A stretch of 64,000 bases of DNA from Cloacimonetes bacterium UBA5614 (GCA_002424605.1 DIKQ01000002.1:1-64000), one strand, 5' to 3'; positions 35,536 to 46,273 are shown, counted from the stretch's first letter. The notes: a model not told the origin generated them from the sequence alone. Made by a program: numbers and translations.

Positions 35536-37788
35536 ATGCCTAAAACTATTATAAGTAATAGTTTAGTGTCTTCATCATCTGACTGCAGTGCCGGGGAGAA
35601 GGCCGGCGAGTTACTGCAGAAAGCTGTTTCGTTTTTGAAAAACAATCCGGAAGAAGCGTTGCGTTATGCCGTCAAGGCAGAACAGATTGCAAAAAAAAAT
35701 AATCAATCCTATGAACTGGCAATGGCAGGGAAGATTGCCGGGAATGTACACTTTAACAGAAACGCTAATGACCAGGCGCACAAAAAATACCAATCAGCCC
35801 TCAAACCAGCCCTGCAAGCAGGCGATGATAAGCTTTTGGGGGATTTGCACTATAACCTGGGCAGGACCTTTACACGCAAAAAAGATTACCAGCCCGCCCT
35901 TGAGCATTTGCTGAAATCTCTGGAATACAGGAAAAAACTACCCACCAGAGAAGATGAAAGCGCTTCGCTGAACCATATCGGACAAGTTTACTGGGAACTG
36001 AAAGACTATGACAAGGCAAGCGACTTTTTCCGGAACTCTACGGAATTGATTAACCCGGACGAACAAATTTTGCTTGCTTCCGCAGTGTATAACAATCTCG
36101 GGAATGCCCTGCTGAAAACCGGGAACACGGATAAAGCGCTGGAAGCATACCTTGTTTCGCTGCATTGCAAGGAAAAGCTGGGCAAGGACGACAGTATCGC
36201 CACAGCTTACATCAGTCTGGGAAACCTTTATTTTACCTGCGGGGAGTTTTACAAAGCGGCGGAGTTTTATCTCAAGGCAAGTAAAAAGTTTGATAAACCC
36301 GGATACCGCAAAATGGCAGCCACGGCTTTTTCCAACCTTGGCTCCACGTACAACGAACTGGGAAATGACAAGCTGGCTCTTCAGTTCCACAGAAAAGCGC
36401 TAAAGGTTTTTGATACAGAAAAACTGCCGGAAGAAGAAGCCAAATCGCTTAATAACATCGGGAACGTCTATCTGAAACGGCAGGATTATAACAAAGCGCT
36501 GAGCTATTTCCGGCAAGCGCTGGAAATCAAGCTGATGAAGGGCGATAATGAAAGCCTGGCAATTGCCTACAACAATCTGGGCAGTGTATTCTGCCTGAAA
36601 GGAAACCTGAAAGCTGCAGCGGAGAACTTTGCCATGTCGGTAAGCCATGCGGAACAAACCGGCAACAAGAAAATGCTGTTGGAGAATTACAGCCGTTTGG
36701 GAGACGTCTCTGCCGCTCTTGGCGACTACGAGAATGCCTTTGAATTTCTCAGGAAACACTGCAAGGCAGATTTGGAGCTTTACAGCGAGGAATCCAGGAA
36801 CAGATTGACTGAGACGATGGTGCGCTTTGACGTGGAGCTCAAAACCAGCGAGATTAATCAACTCACTGAACTGCAGAAAGTCCAGAAAGAAATGCTGGAC
36901 AGGCAGATAAGAGACAAGCTGCGTTATATGAATCTGTACCGCTCCAAACAACGTGAAGTCAAAAAACGCGAGCAGGCCCAGAAAGCTTTGCAGGCATTGA
37001 ACAAGGATTTGGAAGTCCGCATCGAAAAAGCCCTGGCTGAATATAAAGTTCAGCAGGAACTTATCATCCAGAAATCAAAACTGGAATCCCTTGGCGTGCT
37101 GGCAGCAGGCATCGCGCATGAGGTTTACCAGCCGCTTTCCGCCATCTCCATCAGCATTAACAATATGCGCAATAAAGCCCAGAAAAATGAGCTGACCAGC
37201 CAATATCTTAGTAATAAATTTAACCGGATTTCGGAAGACATACAGCGCATCCGCCAGGTAATCGAGCACGTACGTCTGTTTTCCCGCGAGCAGAAAGATA
37301 ACCATCTGGAAAGGATAGACATTCACCAGACCCTCAAGGATGCCCTGAGGCTGATAGGATATGATTTGAATAGGCAAGGCATCAAAACCAGCCTGAATCT
37401 GGCGGAGTCTTCCCCTGTTTCTGTGGGCAGTAAATTCAAGCTGGAACAGGTGTTTCTGAACCTGATATCCAATGCCAGGGACGCAGTATTGGAAAAGCAA
37501 GCAGGCAAATCCGCCTATGAACCGCAGATAGAAATCAGGACAAGCACCCGCAACGCAAGCGTCGAGATTGACTTCACAGATAATGGTACCGGAATGAGCC
37601 AGGCAGTGACTGACAAGATGTTTGACCCGTTTTTCACCACCAAAAATCCGGAAAAGGGAACGGGTCTGGGGCTTTCCATCAGCTACGGCATCATCAGGGA
37701 AATGGAAGGTGAGATATCCGTACTGAGCGAACCTGATGAGTTCACAAGAATCACAGTTAAGCTTCCTGACCTGCAGGAGAAAAGATGA
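35536..37788 (+). CDS. Soluble TPR-sensor histidine kinase
   Basis: 750 residues without signal peptide or membrane helix. Residues about 20-430 are some nine to ten tetratricopeptide repeats (ASLNHIGQVYWELKDYDKA; SLNNIGNVYLKRQDYNKAL), then a coiled coil (about 435-515). The kinase core has the H-box AAGIAHEVYQPL with phospho-acceptor H528, the N-box EQVFLNLISNARDAV, G1 DNGTGMS, F-box FDPFFTTK and G2 GTGLGLSISYG. TPRs imply it senses a protein or peptide partner in the cytoplasm. The start is the only ATG that gives a full TPR region, although the ribosome site is weak. It overlaps the regulator gene by ATGA. Confidence 0.93.
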   Translation: MPKTIISNSLVSSSSDCSAGEKAGELLQKAVSFLKNNPEEALRYAVKAEQIAKKNNQSYELAMAGKIAGNVHFNRNANDQAHKKYQSALKPALQAGDDKLLGDLHYNLGRTFTRKKDYQPALEHLLKSLEYRKKLPTREDESASLNHIGQVYWELKDYDKASDFFRNSTELINPDEQILLASAVYNNLGNALLKTGNTDKALEAYLVSLHCKEKLGKDDSIATAYISLGNLYFTCGEFYKAAEFYLKASKKFDKPGYRKMAATAFSNLGSTYNELGNDKLALQFHRKALKVFDTEKLPEEEAKSLNNIGNVYLKRQDYNKALSYFRQALEIKLMKGDNESLAIAYNNLGSVFCLKGNLKAAAENFAMSVSHAEQTGNKKMLLENYSRLGDVSAALGDYENAFEFLRKHCKADLELYSEESRNRLTETMVRFDVELKTSEINQLTELQKVQKEMLDRQIRDKLRYMNLYRSKQREVKKREQAQKALQALNKDLEVRIEKALAEYKVQQELIIQKSKLESLGVLAAGIAHEVYQPLSAISISINNMRNKAQKNELTSQYLSNKFNRISEDIQRIRQVIEHVRLFSREQKDNHLERIDIHQTLKDALRLIGYDLNRQGIKTSLNLAESSPVSVGSKFKLEQVFLNLISNARDAVLEKQAGKSAYEPQIEIRTSTRNASVEIDFTDNGTGMSQAVTDKMFDPFFTTKNPEKGTGLGLSISYGIIREMEGEISVLSEPDEFTRITVKLPDLQEKR

Positions 37789-39155
37789 ATACGCAACACA
37801 TTCTGATTCTGGACGACGAACCCCGCCTGAGAGAGGAATTACTTGAGTTCCTGACTGATGAAGGATACAAATGCTTTGAAGCCAGCTCTCCTTCCGAAGC
37901 TATGAAAGTAATCAGGGCAAACAGGATAGACATAGCCATAGTGGACATCAATCTGCCTGAAAAAGATGGCATTGCAGTCTTGAAGGAAATCAAGGAATAT
38001 GACGAGGATATTGAAGTCCTGATGATAACCGGACAGGGAGATATGGATCTTGCCATCCGTTCGATGCGGTCCGGAGCTGCTGATTTCTTTAACAAACCCA
38101 TTCAGCCAGAAGAAGTCCTGCAGGCAGTGGAACGGAGCAAGCGTTTCATCAATCTCACCCGGCGCTGCCAGCATTTACGCAACAATTATGACAGGGTGTT
38201 TCATGAACTGCAGGATAATCTGGGATTGCAGATGCTGGGCACCAGTAAAGCCATCAGGGAGATAAAGTCCGATATTGAGACCGCAGCAAAAAACCCTGAC
38301 ACAGCAGTCCTGATCAGCGGTGAAAGCGGTACGGGAAAGGAACTGGTTGCTCGCAGCATCCATCACCTGAGCGCCCGGAAACATCACTATTTCTATGCGG
38401 TTAATTGCGCTGCTATTCCGGAAAACCTGTTTGAAAGCGAGTTCTTTGGATATACCAAAGGTGCCTTCACAGGCGCTGCCGCCAATAAGCAGGGCTGGTT
38501 TGAAATTGCCGACAAAGGAACGCTGTTTTTAGACGAAATCGGCGATATGCAGCCCTTTATGCAGGCGAAACTGCTGCGTGTGACGGAAGACGGAGTGGTT
38601 CACAGATTGGGGAGCAACAGGGATATCCAGGTCAATGTCAGATTGATTTCCGCCACTAACCGGGATATAGCAGATTTGGTTGATAAGGGGATTTTCAGGC
38701 AGGACCTCTATCATCGCCTGAACACTATACAGATACATATCCCTCCCCTGAGGGAACGCCGGGAAGACATCCCTGTCCTGGTGGAACACTTCCTGCGTCA
38801 TTTTACCCAAAAGACCGGAAAAGCCATCCCGGAAATTGAATCAGGCCTTTTGGACAAATTGATGCAATATCCCTTCAAAGGCAATGTCAGGGAGTTGAAG
38901 AATATGCTGGAAAGGGCTGTCATCCTCTGCGATGGCTCCCGGCTCAGCCAAAAGCACTTTAACTCGCTTGGCAACGACAAATCAAACCACCATTCACCAT
39001 CTGGCGAACCTGAAAATCTGAACTTGGAATCCCTGGAAAAAGAAGCGGTGAAAAAAGCTCTGCAAAGCTGCGGCAACAACAAACAGCAGGCGGCAAAACT
39101 ACTCAATATTACCTGGCAGTCACTGGAACGCAGAATCAAGAAACACGGGCTCTGA
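37785..39155 (+). CDS. NtrC-family sigma-54-dependent response regulator
   Basis: 456 residues. A receiver domain (DDE at the N terminus, phospho-acceptor D54 in VDINLPEKDG, switch K in NKPI) is followed by an AAA+ domain with Walker A GESGTGKE (about 179-186), the sigma-54 contact loop GAFTGA (about 226-231) and Walker B LFLDEIGDM. A Fis-type helix-turn-helix follows (NNKQQAAKLLNITWQSLERR). All parts needed to open sigma-54 promoters are intact. Paired with the TPR kinase by a 4-base overlap. The likely target is the giant-protein operon that follows, by position. Confidence 0.95.
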   Translation: MNTQHILILDDEPRLREELLEFLTDEGYKCFEASSPSEAMKVIRANRIDIAIVDINLPEKDGIAVLKEIKEYDEDIEVLMITGQGDMDLAIRSMRSGAADFFNKPIQPEEVLQAVERSKRFINLTRRCQHLRNNYDRVFHELQDNLGLQMLGTSKAIREIKSDIETAAKNPDTAVLISGESGTGKELVARSIHHLSARKHHYFYAVNCAAIPENLFESEFFGYTKGAFTGAAANKQGWFEIADKGTLFLDEIGDMQPFMQAKLLRVTEDGVVHRLGSNRDIQVNVRLISATNRDIADLVDKGIFRQDLYHRLNTIQIHIPPLRERREDIPVLVEHFLRHFTQKTGKAIPEIESGLLDKLMQYPFKGNVRELKNMLERAVILCDGSRLSQKHFNSLGNDKSNHHSPSGEPENLNLESLEKEAVKKALQSCGNNKQQAAKLLNITWQSLERRIKKHGL

Positions 39156-39344
39156 GCCGAACTCAGGATAGATAGCTATACGAAAGCGGATACCTCCGTA
39201 ATCGGATAGTGTTAGCATAAAGTGATGACAGACAGCAGGATAGACTGCATTTCTGCGGATGTTTGACGGAATCGGATAGTCTTTTTGAGGCGGAAATCCG
39301 GGACGCGGACAGCTATTGTGCTGCAATATAGTGTGTTAAGGTTT

Positions 39345-39360
39345 TGGAACAAAGGTTGTT
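39345..39360 (+). promoter_or_regulatory. Weak sigma-54-like -24/-12 candidate, module 2
   Basis: TGGAAC-AAAGG-TTGTT lies 24 bases before the start of the pseudo-receiver gene and just after a regulator that should act at such sites. It keeps GG at -24 but has GT instead of GC at -12. The same place in module 1 has a related sequence. Confidence 0.35.
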
Positions 39361-39383
39361 AATACTAATAGCAGAGGTGAGAT

Positions 39384-39809
39384 GTGAAAGTATTGGTAAC
39401 CAAGTCCAGCCTTTATGAACGGGATGAACTGCAGGAGTTTTTCCAGGACCATTCCTGGGAGCCCACTTTTGCAGAAGAGTCCAAAACGATGTATCAGATG
39501 CTGTCGCGGGAGGATTTTGATACAGTCCTGTTTAATCTCAGCAGTACGGATGACTTTGCTGCCATCAGGTACATTAACAGGAACTATCCGAATATCCGGG
39601 TGATAGTTTCCACCGATGACAGGCTGGTATCGACCATCCGCAATGTGCGGGCAGGCAAGTTCACGGTAACGGGCCATCTGGAAAAGATGAATCTGCTGGA
39701 AAAGCTGTTCCCGGAATCGGACACAGGCGAAACTGCTGATACAGGAAAGTCGGAAATAGAAGAAGTCAGAAATATAAAAATCAACAAGAGAGTGAAGGAG
39801 AAGTTATGA
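39384..39809 (+). CDS. Degenerate receiver-domain protein (Asp to Asn)
   Basis: 141 residues beginning MKVLVTKSSLYERDELQEFF. The order beta-alpha-beta up to residue about 105 fits a CheY-like receiver: VLFNLSSTDD has Asn51 where the phospho-acceptor Asp should be, VIVSTDD supplies the beta-4 Thr and RAGKFTV the beta-5 Lys position. The acidic N-terminal pair is missing. The last 35 residues are charged and unstructured. The start is GTG after GAGGTGAG. The stop overlaps the ATG of giant gene B (ATGA), so the two are translationally coupled. It may be a phosphorylation-blind partner of the kinase or a chaperone-like companion of the giant protein. A broken copy precedes giant gene A. Confidence 0.75.
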   Translation: MKVLVTKSSLYERDELQEFFQDHSWEPTFAEESKTMYQMLSREDFDTVLFNLSSTDDFAAIRYINRNYPNIRVIVSTDDRLVSTIRNVRAGKFTVTGHLEKMNLLEKLFPESDTGETADTGKSEIEEVRNIKINKRVKEKL

Positions 39810-42800
39810 GAAAGCTCGTTATAGTTTTTTTGCTGTGCCTGCTGGGTACGCTTTATGCTGAAACCCGCATAGTGTCGTTAACCGATGCAAGGAGAATTGC
39901 AGACAGCAATGCTGCCATATTATGGGGCGGCAATCTCGGTTCTGCAGAGCCAATACCTTACTACGGACCGGATGATAAAATCATTGCTTATCATTTCAAC
40001 TATGCCATCGGCAGACCTTTTCCTGATAAACATTCTCTTCAACAAAGAAGCGGAGAGGCATTTTCATCAGGTAACCGAGATCTTGGCTGGGGCGTGGGCG
40101 AATTTGGCAATATGGTTATCGGTGCCAATCGCGGCATGCCAGTGTTCATAGAATATGGCAAAGGGCTTTCCTACATATTGGCTATGGGAAACAAGCTAGA
40201 GGAAGTTGCCCGTAAAGAATTTCCTGCAGGATACACTCTGGAAAAAACCTATTATCTTGGTTTGGTCCATATCTGGCACAAGATAACCTCCGGCACAGAG
40301 GTGCGCTATATTAATCTGCAGCCATATACAAAGGTTATTGGAGAATCTGAGTTCCGGGAAATGGTAAGCACCAGAGCTTTCTTTTGGGAACGCGGTAATT
40401 TTGATGAAGAATGGACCACTTTTTTAGACAATGATGGGACCATCGGACGCTCTGATGTCTGGGTTGTTGGTGAAGAATATATGCCGTTTTACGAATGGAG
40501 TTATGGCTGCACTCCCACTGCAGCAGCAATGATATGCGCCTGGTGGGACCACTACAAAGGTTATTCCCGTCTGATAGATTATCATATTTCACGAGGAGAC
40601 CCTGTACAGGATGGCTATGATCACCATGTTCCCACTATACAAGGCTTACTTGCTGCTCATATGGATACTGATCCATCTACCGGAGGAACAGCGGTCAGTG
40701 ATATCAGTGATGGTATTATAAATGCAGTGGAATCTTTAGGCTATGAATGCTCTTCCGACGGTTTAATTGGCTGGAACGAAGACAGCAACGATGTTTATTG
40801 GGAAATCATTGATCAGATTGATGGTAATCATCCCTGTATGGTCGGAATTGATAGACATTCTATAGCTGGTGTGGGGTACAATCTGACAACCCGGTCAATA
40901 ATTATTCATGATTCTAACCGTTCTTATGCCTACCAAATTACCCGTTCAATGCTCGAAAGATATCAGTGGGTGTCCCTTCAGCCTATCAGTAACAATTACT
41001 ATCTGGAAATCACCTACCCCAATGGAGGCGAAGTCTGGGGTTCAAATATTGGTGGCGGAACTCTTATTTCAGGTGTCTATTACGACATTACCTGGAATGG
41101 AATGTTGAGTTCAGAGACATATGCCAAGCTATATTACCATCACGAGGGAGGACAAAATCCAGATCGCTGGTTTCCAATCACAACATTTACTCCCAATGAC
41201 GGGCATTATCAATGGCTGGTACCCATCCCGCAAGATTGTGTATTTGGGATTAATACTGATTACAGTAGGGTTAAGATCGAAATATATGATTTGAATACCC
41301 ATGAAATGCTAGCCGCTGATGGCAGTTTTGGCAATTTCAAAACAGGGGGAAGTTTTACTGTTCCTGAACTTACTTTGAATGCAACTCATTTATTTGGTGG
41401 CAATAACCTTTTTGTCGCTCCACAAACTGAAACAGGTACCTGGGGCGCAGTTATTGTAAAAGAAGATCCATTAATGTTGGGAACAAAGATTGAATTATTT
41501 AATGGTCCGGACTTTTATCAGGAGTATGTAGAATCAATATCCAGCGAGAAAATCAATTATGTTATGATTAACAATCATCAGTTGCTACCCAGAGAATATG
41601 GAGTCAGAATATCAAATATGTATAGTACAGATAATGTATCAACATGGGCATCTAATTCCTCAATACCCGGTCTAATATTGAATCCCGGGACTCCGCACAC
41701 CGATATTTGGACTTCAGGTGTTTTAGGCAAAGTATTTAATGTGTATCTAAATCCCGGGAGTTACTTTTTTGAAATGACAATGGATTCTTATATGAATCTG
41801 GATTTTGCTTTGTTTACTCCATTCGGAGCAGGTGGTATCTATACTTATAATCAAGCAGCTGCTTACTCCAGAAATTCACTTTTTGGGGGTAGTGAAGGAT
41901 TTTTCTACACAGTCCCCGAAGCTGGATACTATGGTCTGATTGTTACAGCAAGGGTAAATGGCGTTGGCACTTATAACATCAACATCCACAATCCCGGTAA
42001 ATGGCTGGGAACTGCCGATACCAACTGGTTCAATCCTGCCAACTGGATTGGCAATTCCGTGCCGAATTTTACAAACGATGTGGTAATACCAGGCGGATGT
42101 CCCAATTATCCCATTATTCTGACAGGAACTTATCCTGAGATAAAGTCTATATCTGTTGAAGCGAATGCTTTACTCACCATAGGCGCTACCGAAATGAATG
42201 TGCACCAGAGCATGCAGGTCTATGGCATTATCAACATGACCTCGAACAGCAGCGTTTTGAGTGTGGGTGAAAACCTGTATTGGGGAGCCGGTTCTTCTCT
42301 GGTAGGCAGTATTTACAATTACCAGATAGTATGTTACAAAAACTGGGACTTTGGATTAGGTTCCAATATTCAGATGACTTCGGGAACCGTAGTATTCTGG
42401 GGAGATCAGGACAGCTATGTCACCACCAGTTCTGCCACTTCCAAGTTTAATAATGTTACCCTGAATAAAATCACGGCAGGGCGTTCAGTAATCCATAGTG
42501 AATATTCCAGCAATGACTGGAGGATATACGGCAACCTGACAATCTCAAATTCCAACACCACGTTAAGTTCGGAAACAGATAAGAAAATCCAGATATATAG
42601 CAGTATTACCAATAATGGGCATATCCAGTTGGATAACGGAACAGTCGATTTCAAGATAGGAAGCTCATTGCCTGTCCTCAATACAGGCGATTACTTTTAT
42701 GGCTTGACCATCAGCACTACTACCGCTTTATCTCTGCCTTCCAATTACAGCATCAGTGGTGACCTCACTATCTCCAGTGGAGGCATCAATGCCAACACCA

Positions 42801-45800
42801 GAGCCATTACCTTGTCCGGCAACTTCATAAACAATGTGGGACCTGCAGGGTTTGTCAAAGGCACCAGTACCGTTATCTTTAACGGCGGCGGAGACCAGAG
42901 ATGCACCAATGGCAATTTCTATCGTATGGAGATTGCAAGCCAGTACTGCAATGTTATATTCACGGGAGCCGGAGCAACATCAACCTGCGATATCTATGAC
43001 TGGACGGCCGGTTCATTGGAAGTGGAGCAGGGAACTCTAAACATTTTAGATTTAGCGGATAACGGCTTGTATGGCAATTACATGTTAACGGGTGGTACTC
43101 TTAATGTTAATCAGGATAACTCCCAATACACAGACCTTAATGGCAGTCTGTATATCTACAGTGGGACCATGAATGTCTATGGCGGAAACGGCAACAGCTA
43201 CTGGCCATATGCAGCCAATGCCCATATTGAAATGCACGGCGGAGTGCTGGATTTCAGGAATCGCGGCATCTATATTTATAATTCTCCCACGTATACACTG
43301 ACCACAGAGCTCAGGGGTGGTATAATCCGTACAGCCGGAAGCTTCCTCTGTTACAGGCCGGATTTCTGGTTTGCTGATGAGCATTACATTGAGCTCTACG
43401 GGTCTACAGATGCCAATATCTATCTGCACAGTTCCGCCGGTTTTCACTCATTTATCTTCAACAAAGGTTCTGCCCGGGCGGATGCCTGCCCTGCCGGCCT
43501 TGACCAGATAGAGAGGGAAGGCGTGGAACTGCCGGTTGAACTGCGTAGCAGCAACAGCAGCGCTACCCGGGCAAATACCGTTAACCTCATCAGCAACGTC
43601 TATATCTTCGGTGACCTGATTATTGAATCAGGTACCGTCAACCTGAACAGCTACAACCTGACCACTGAAAGCGATTCTGATGTCATGGGTGGCACCATTA
43701 TTATGAACCAGGCATCAGCCCGGTTAGTGACTTATGGCAGATTCCAGTGGGGAGAGAATGCCGTTCTCAATGCTACGGCAGGTGAGATGCATTTCTATCA
43801 CAGTCTGACTTTTGCTGAGGACTCAGTCTTCCAGATGGGTACGGGTACTACAGCCAGATTCTGGACTGAGTTCAATACCATTGCCAGTTACGCAGACATC
43901 TGCCAGTTTGGGAATGTTGTCCTGGAAGACGACTGCGAAATGGAAATCCTGAATTATCAGCCCATCACGATAACGGGTAATATGTCTCTGCTTGGTGAAA
44001 GCATCCTTCGGGCAGATGGCGTTATCAACATTAGTGGCAGCTTTACGGACAATGAATATGCCTACACGTATATCCAGACAGATATGACGGTTAATCAGAA
44101 CATCCTGCTATACGGTGTCCTGACTATAGAAAACTCCACTCTCACCTGTCATGGCAACTTCCAGAACCTTGCCGGAAGCCTTGTCCTTAGCAATAATGGT
44201 AACTGCATAATTGACAGACCTTTTGACAGCACCTACCAGTTGATTGAGGGAGGCTTGATTATCAGTAGCGGTGTGTTTGAAGTCACTAACAATGGTATCC
44301 AGTTTACCAATGACGCCTATCTTGCTATGGATGGCGGCACCATCCGCACCGGCTGGAATTTTGTGGCAACCAGTTCCAATGTCTTCAATCCCGATGGCGG
44401 AAGCGTGGAGTTTATCGGCGACAGGAATGCCACAATTGAATGCAACAACGGCAATTATTTCTATGATATCGTCTTCAACAAACCCATCACAACCAATGTT
44501 GTTTCGGTTCTGACTGACCTGAGTGTAGGGCTTGACTTCACCGTACTGGGTGGAAATCCGGCTTTAAACGGTAACAACATTTACATTAGTCGTGATATGA
44601 TAATCAATGGTGGCAGGGTCTCTGCCTCCAGTAACTCTCTTACGGACATCTATGTCGCCAGGAACTGGATTAACAATGTCGGAACAACTGCGTTTTCCGA
44701 GGGCACCACTCCGTTAAACTATTCCACCGTACATTTCTACGGTGCAGAAAACTCCATTGTATCGACCGAGACGTTTTATGTGTTGCGTATCAATAAAAGC
44801 ACCTCAGGCAGCTACACTGTGACTCCTCAGGCCGGGGCAACGATTACTGCCAAGGGTCCGGTGGAGATTGTAAGGGGTAATTTGCAGCTCAGGGATAATT
44901 GCATCCTTGATGTTAATAGCAGTATCAATATCTCTGCTGGCGGGGGCTTGGACCTTAGTGACACATCGTCTTACGGAACGCTTTATCTGACGGGAAATCT
45001 TTATGATGCAAATACTACTTTCGGCTCAGGAGTCGGGTTTGATGCCATTGCCGAATGCCATGTTATCCTTGATGGCGGTGGAGACCAGATTATTGACGCT
45101 AACCGCAGCAATGTTCAGTTCTACAATCTCACAGTCAACAAACCCTCCGGAAGGGTTATGCCCCATAAAAATGTCTCCACCTCCGGCTACCTTCATCTGA
45201 TTTCAGGTGAATGGAATTATGGAGTGGCAGGCTTGGTCAAATTAATCATGACCAACCTGATTATAGAAGCTGCTGCTTCCTTTACTGATAATACCGGCAT
45301 AGTTCTTTTTGATGGCTGGATTGTCAGCGAAGCAAGAATTCTTGGCAATGCCTCGCTGGGAACTATCAACATTGACAAAGGTGCGTATAGCTTCAACCTG
45401 AGCGGGAATGTGTCCTTGGCAGGAACCACCACCCTGAACCTGATCAGCGGTAATATCAATTTAAACGGGTACACTCTGCAGATGACTGGCACCCTAAATC
45501 TGGCAAACTATCTTTATCTGCAGCCAAGCTCCGTCCTCAGCCTGGGAAACAACTCCGTGCTGAATGTCAACAACGGCGGCAGGTTCATTACGCTGGGAAC
45601 GCAAGCCAATCCTGCCCTGGTCACCAGTCATGACGGCTATTATGCCTTTAACGTGAACGATTATGGGAAAATCGGCGGTAGCTGGGGAATCTACGAAAAG
45701 ATGAATATCAATGGAATTCTCTTTGCTCAAAGGACAAGCATTGACAGCGAATATCCCATGCAGTACCCGACCTTCCGCAACGGTGCTCCCGGCGGTTCCC

Positions 45801-46234
45801 TGCTGCGCGTTAATTGGGCTGCTGCCAGTAACAACGTAATCCAGAATCCCATCTTCCCTGCCAATACCTGGGGAGGGCTCTATAACGTCAGGAAGGCAGG
45901 CGGCACCGGTTCCATCACTCTCCAGAATGCCACCGGTGCTTTTTCCGGAGCAGCGTTTGAATATGACCCCTATGGCACTGTACACTGGACCTATCCGGTC
46001 GCTCCGGGAGTTCCCCAGAACGTTCAGATTATCCGGGTCTCAGGCAATGCAGTGCTTTCCTGGAATGCTGTTGCCGGAGTTACGGGATACAAAATATACC
46101 GTGCTGTTTCTCCGGAACTGATGGGTGAAGCCATACTGGTCGGAACCACCGCACAGACCTCTTTCACGGATACGGTTCATCCGTTGGGTTCACATACTGC
46201 GGGATTCTACTTTGTGAAGTCTTATGTAGATTAA
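39806..46234 (+). CDS. Giant secreted protein B, paralogue of A
   Basis: 2142 residues with the same plan as A: signal peptide MRKLVIVFLLCLLGTLYA, near-identical head (about 20-115), C39-like domain with C235 (YGCTPTAAAM), H351 (DRHSIAGVGY) and D369 (IIIHDSN), PNGG...YYDITW domain, pre-peptidase-like domain, NWFNPANW motif, long Asn/Gly-rich beta-helix-like body, and an FN3 end (PQNVQIIRVSGNAVLSW). The C39 region and the pre-peptidase-like region differ strongly from A, whereas parts of the body are identical at DNA level. It is the last gene of the complete kinase-regulator module. GAAGGAGAAG precedes the ATG. Confidence 0.86.
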   Translation: MRKLVIVFLLCLLGTLYAETRIVSLTDARRIADSNAAILWGGNLGSAEPIPYYGPDDKIIAYHFNYAIGRPFPDKHSLQQRSGEAFSSGNRDLGWGVGEFGNMVIGANRGMPVFIEYGKGLSYILAMGNKLEEVARKEFPAGYTLEKTYYLGLVHIWHKITSGTEVRYINLQPYTKVIGESEFREMVSTRAFFWERGNFDEEWTTFLDNDGTIGRSDVWVVGEEYMPFYEWSYGCTPTAAAMICAWWDHYKGYSRLIDYHISRGDPVQDGYDHHVPTIQGLLAAHMDTDPSTGGTAVSDISDGIINAVESLGYECSSDGLIGWNEDSNDVYWEIIDQIDGNHPCMVGIDRHSIAGVGYNLTTRSIIIHDSNRSYAYQITRSMLERYQWVSLQPISNNYYLEITYPNGGEVWGSNIGGGTLISGVYYDITWNGMLSSETYAKLYYHHEGGQNPDRWFPITTFTPNDGHYQWLVPIPQDCVFGINTDYSRVKIEIYDLNTHEMLAADGSFGNFKTGGSFTVPELTLNATHLFGGNNLFVAPQTETGTWGAVIVKEDPLMLGTKIELFNGPDFYQEYVESISSEKINYVMINNHQLLPREYGVRISNMYSTDNVSTWASNSSIPGLILNPGTPHTDIWTSGVLGKVFNVYLNPGSYFFEMTMDSYMNLDFALFTPFGAGGIYTYNQAAAYSRNSLFGGSEGFFYTVPEAGYYGLIVTARVNGVGTYNINIHNPGKWLGTADTNWFNPANWIGNSVPNFTNDVVIPGGCPNYPIILTGTYPEIKSISVEANALLTIGATEMNVHQSMQVYGIINMTSNSSVLSVGENLYWGAGSSLVGSIYNYQIVCYKNWDFGLGSNIQMTSGTVVFWGDQDSYVTTSSATSKFNNVTLNKITAGRSVIHSEYSSNDWRIYGNLTISNSNTTLSSETDKKIQIYSSITNNGHIQLDNGTVDFKIGSSLPVLNTGDYFYGLTISTTTALSLPSNYSISGDLTISSGGINANTRAITLSGNFINNVGPAGFVKGTSTVIFNGGGDQRCTNGNFYRMEIASQYCNVIFTGAGATSTCDIYDWTAGSLEVEQGTLNILDLADNGLYGNYMLTGGTLNVNQDNSQYTDLNGSLYIYSGTMNVYGGNGNSYWPYAANAHIEMHGGVLDFRNRGIYIYNSPTYTLTTELRGGIIRTAGSFLCYRPDFWFADEHYIELYGSTDANIYLHSSAGFHSFIFNKGSARADACPAGLDQIEREGVELPVELRSSNSSATRANTVNLISNVYIFGDLIIESGTVNLNSYNLTTESDSDVMGGTIIMNQASARLVTYGRFQWGENAVLNATAGEMHFYHSLTFAEDSVFQMGTGTTARFWTEFNTIASYADICQFGNVVLEDDCEMEILNYQPITITGNMSLLGESILRADGVINISGSFTDNEYAYTYIQTDMTVNQNILLYGVLTIENSTLTCHGNFQNLAGSLVLSNNGNCIIDRPFDSTYQLIEGGLIISSGVFEVTNNGIQFTNDAYLAMDGGTIRTGWNFVATSSNVFNPDGGSVEFIGDRNATIECNNGNYFYDIVFNKPITTNVVSVLTDLSVGLDFTVLGGNPALNGNNIYISRDMIINGGRVSASSNSLTDIYVARNWINNVGTTAFSEGTTPLNYSTVHFYGAENSIVSTETFYVLRINKSTSGSYTVTPQAGATITAKGPVEIVRGNLQLRDNCILDVNSSINISAGGGLDLSDTSSYGTLYLTGNLYDANTTFGSGVGFDAIAECHVILDGGGDQIIDANRSNVQFYNLTVNKPSGRVMPHKNVSTSGYLHLISGEWNYGVAGLVKLIMTNLIIEAAASFTDNTGIVLFDGWIVSEARILGNASLGTINIDKGAYSFNLSGNVSLAGTTTLNLISGNINLNGYTLQMTGTLNLANYLYLQPSSVLSLGNNSVLNVNNGGRFITLGTQANPALVTSHDGYYAFNVNDYGKIGGSWGIYEKMNINGILFAQRTSIDSEYPMQYPTFRNGAPGGSLLRVNWAAASNNVIQNPIFPANTWGGLYNVRKAGGTGSITLQNATGAFSGAAFEYDPYGTVHWTYPVAPGVPQNVQIIRVSGNAVLSWNAVAGVTGYKIYRAVSPELMGEAILVGTTAQTSFTDTVHPLGSHTAGFYFVKSYVD

Positions 46235-46273
46235 TTATCTGCTTAATAAGCAGTTAACTCCAAGCAAAACCAA

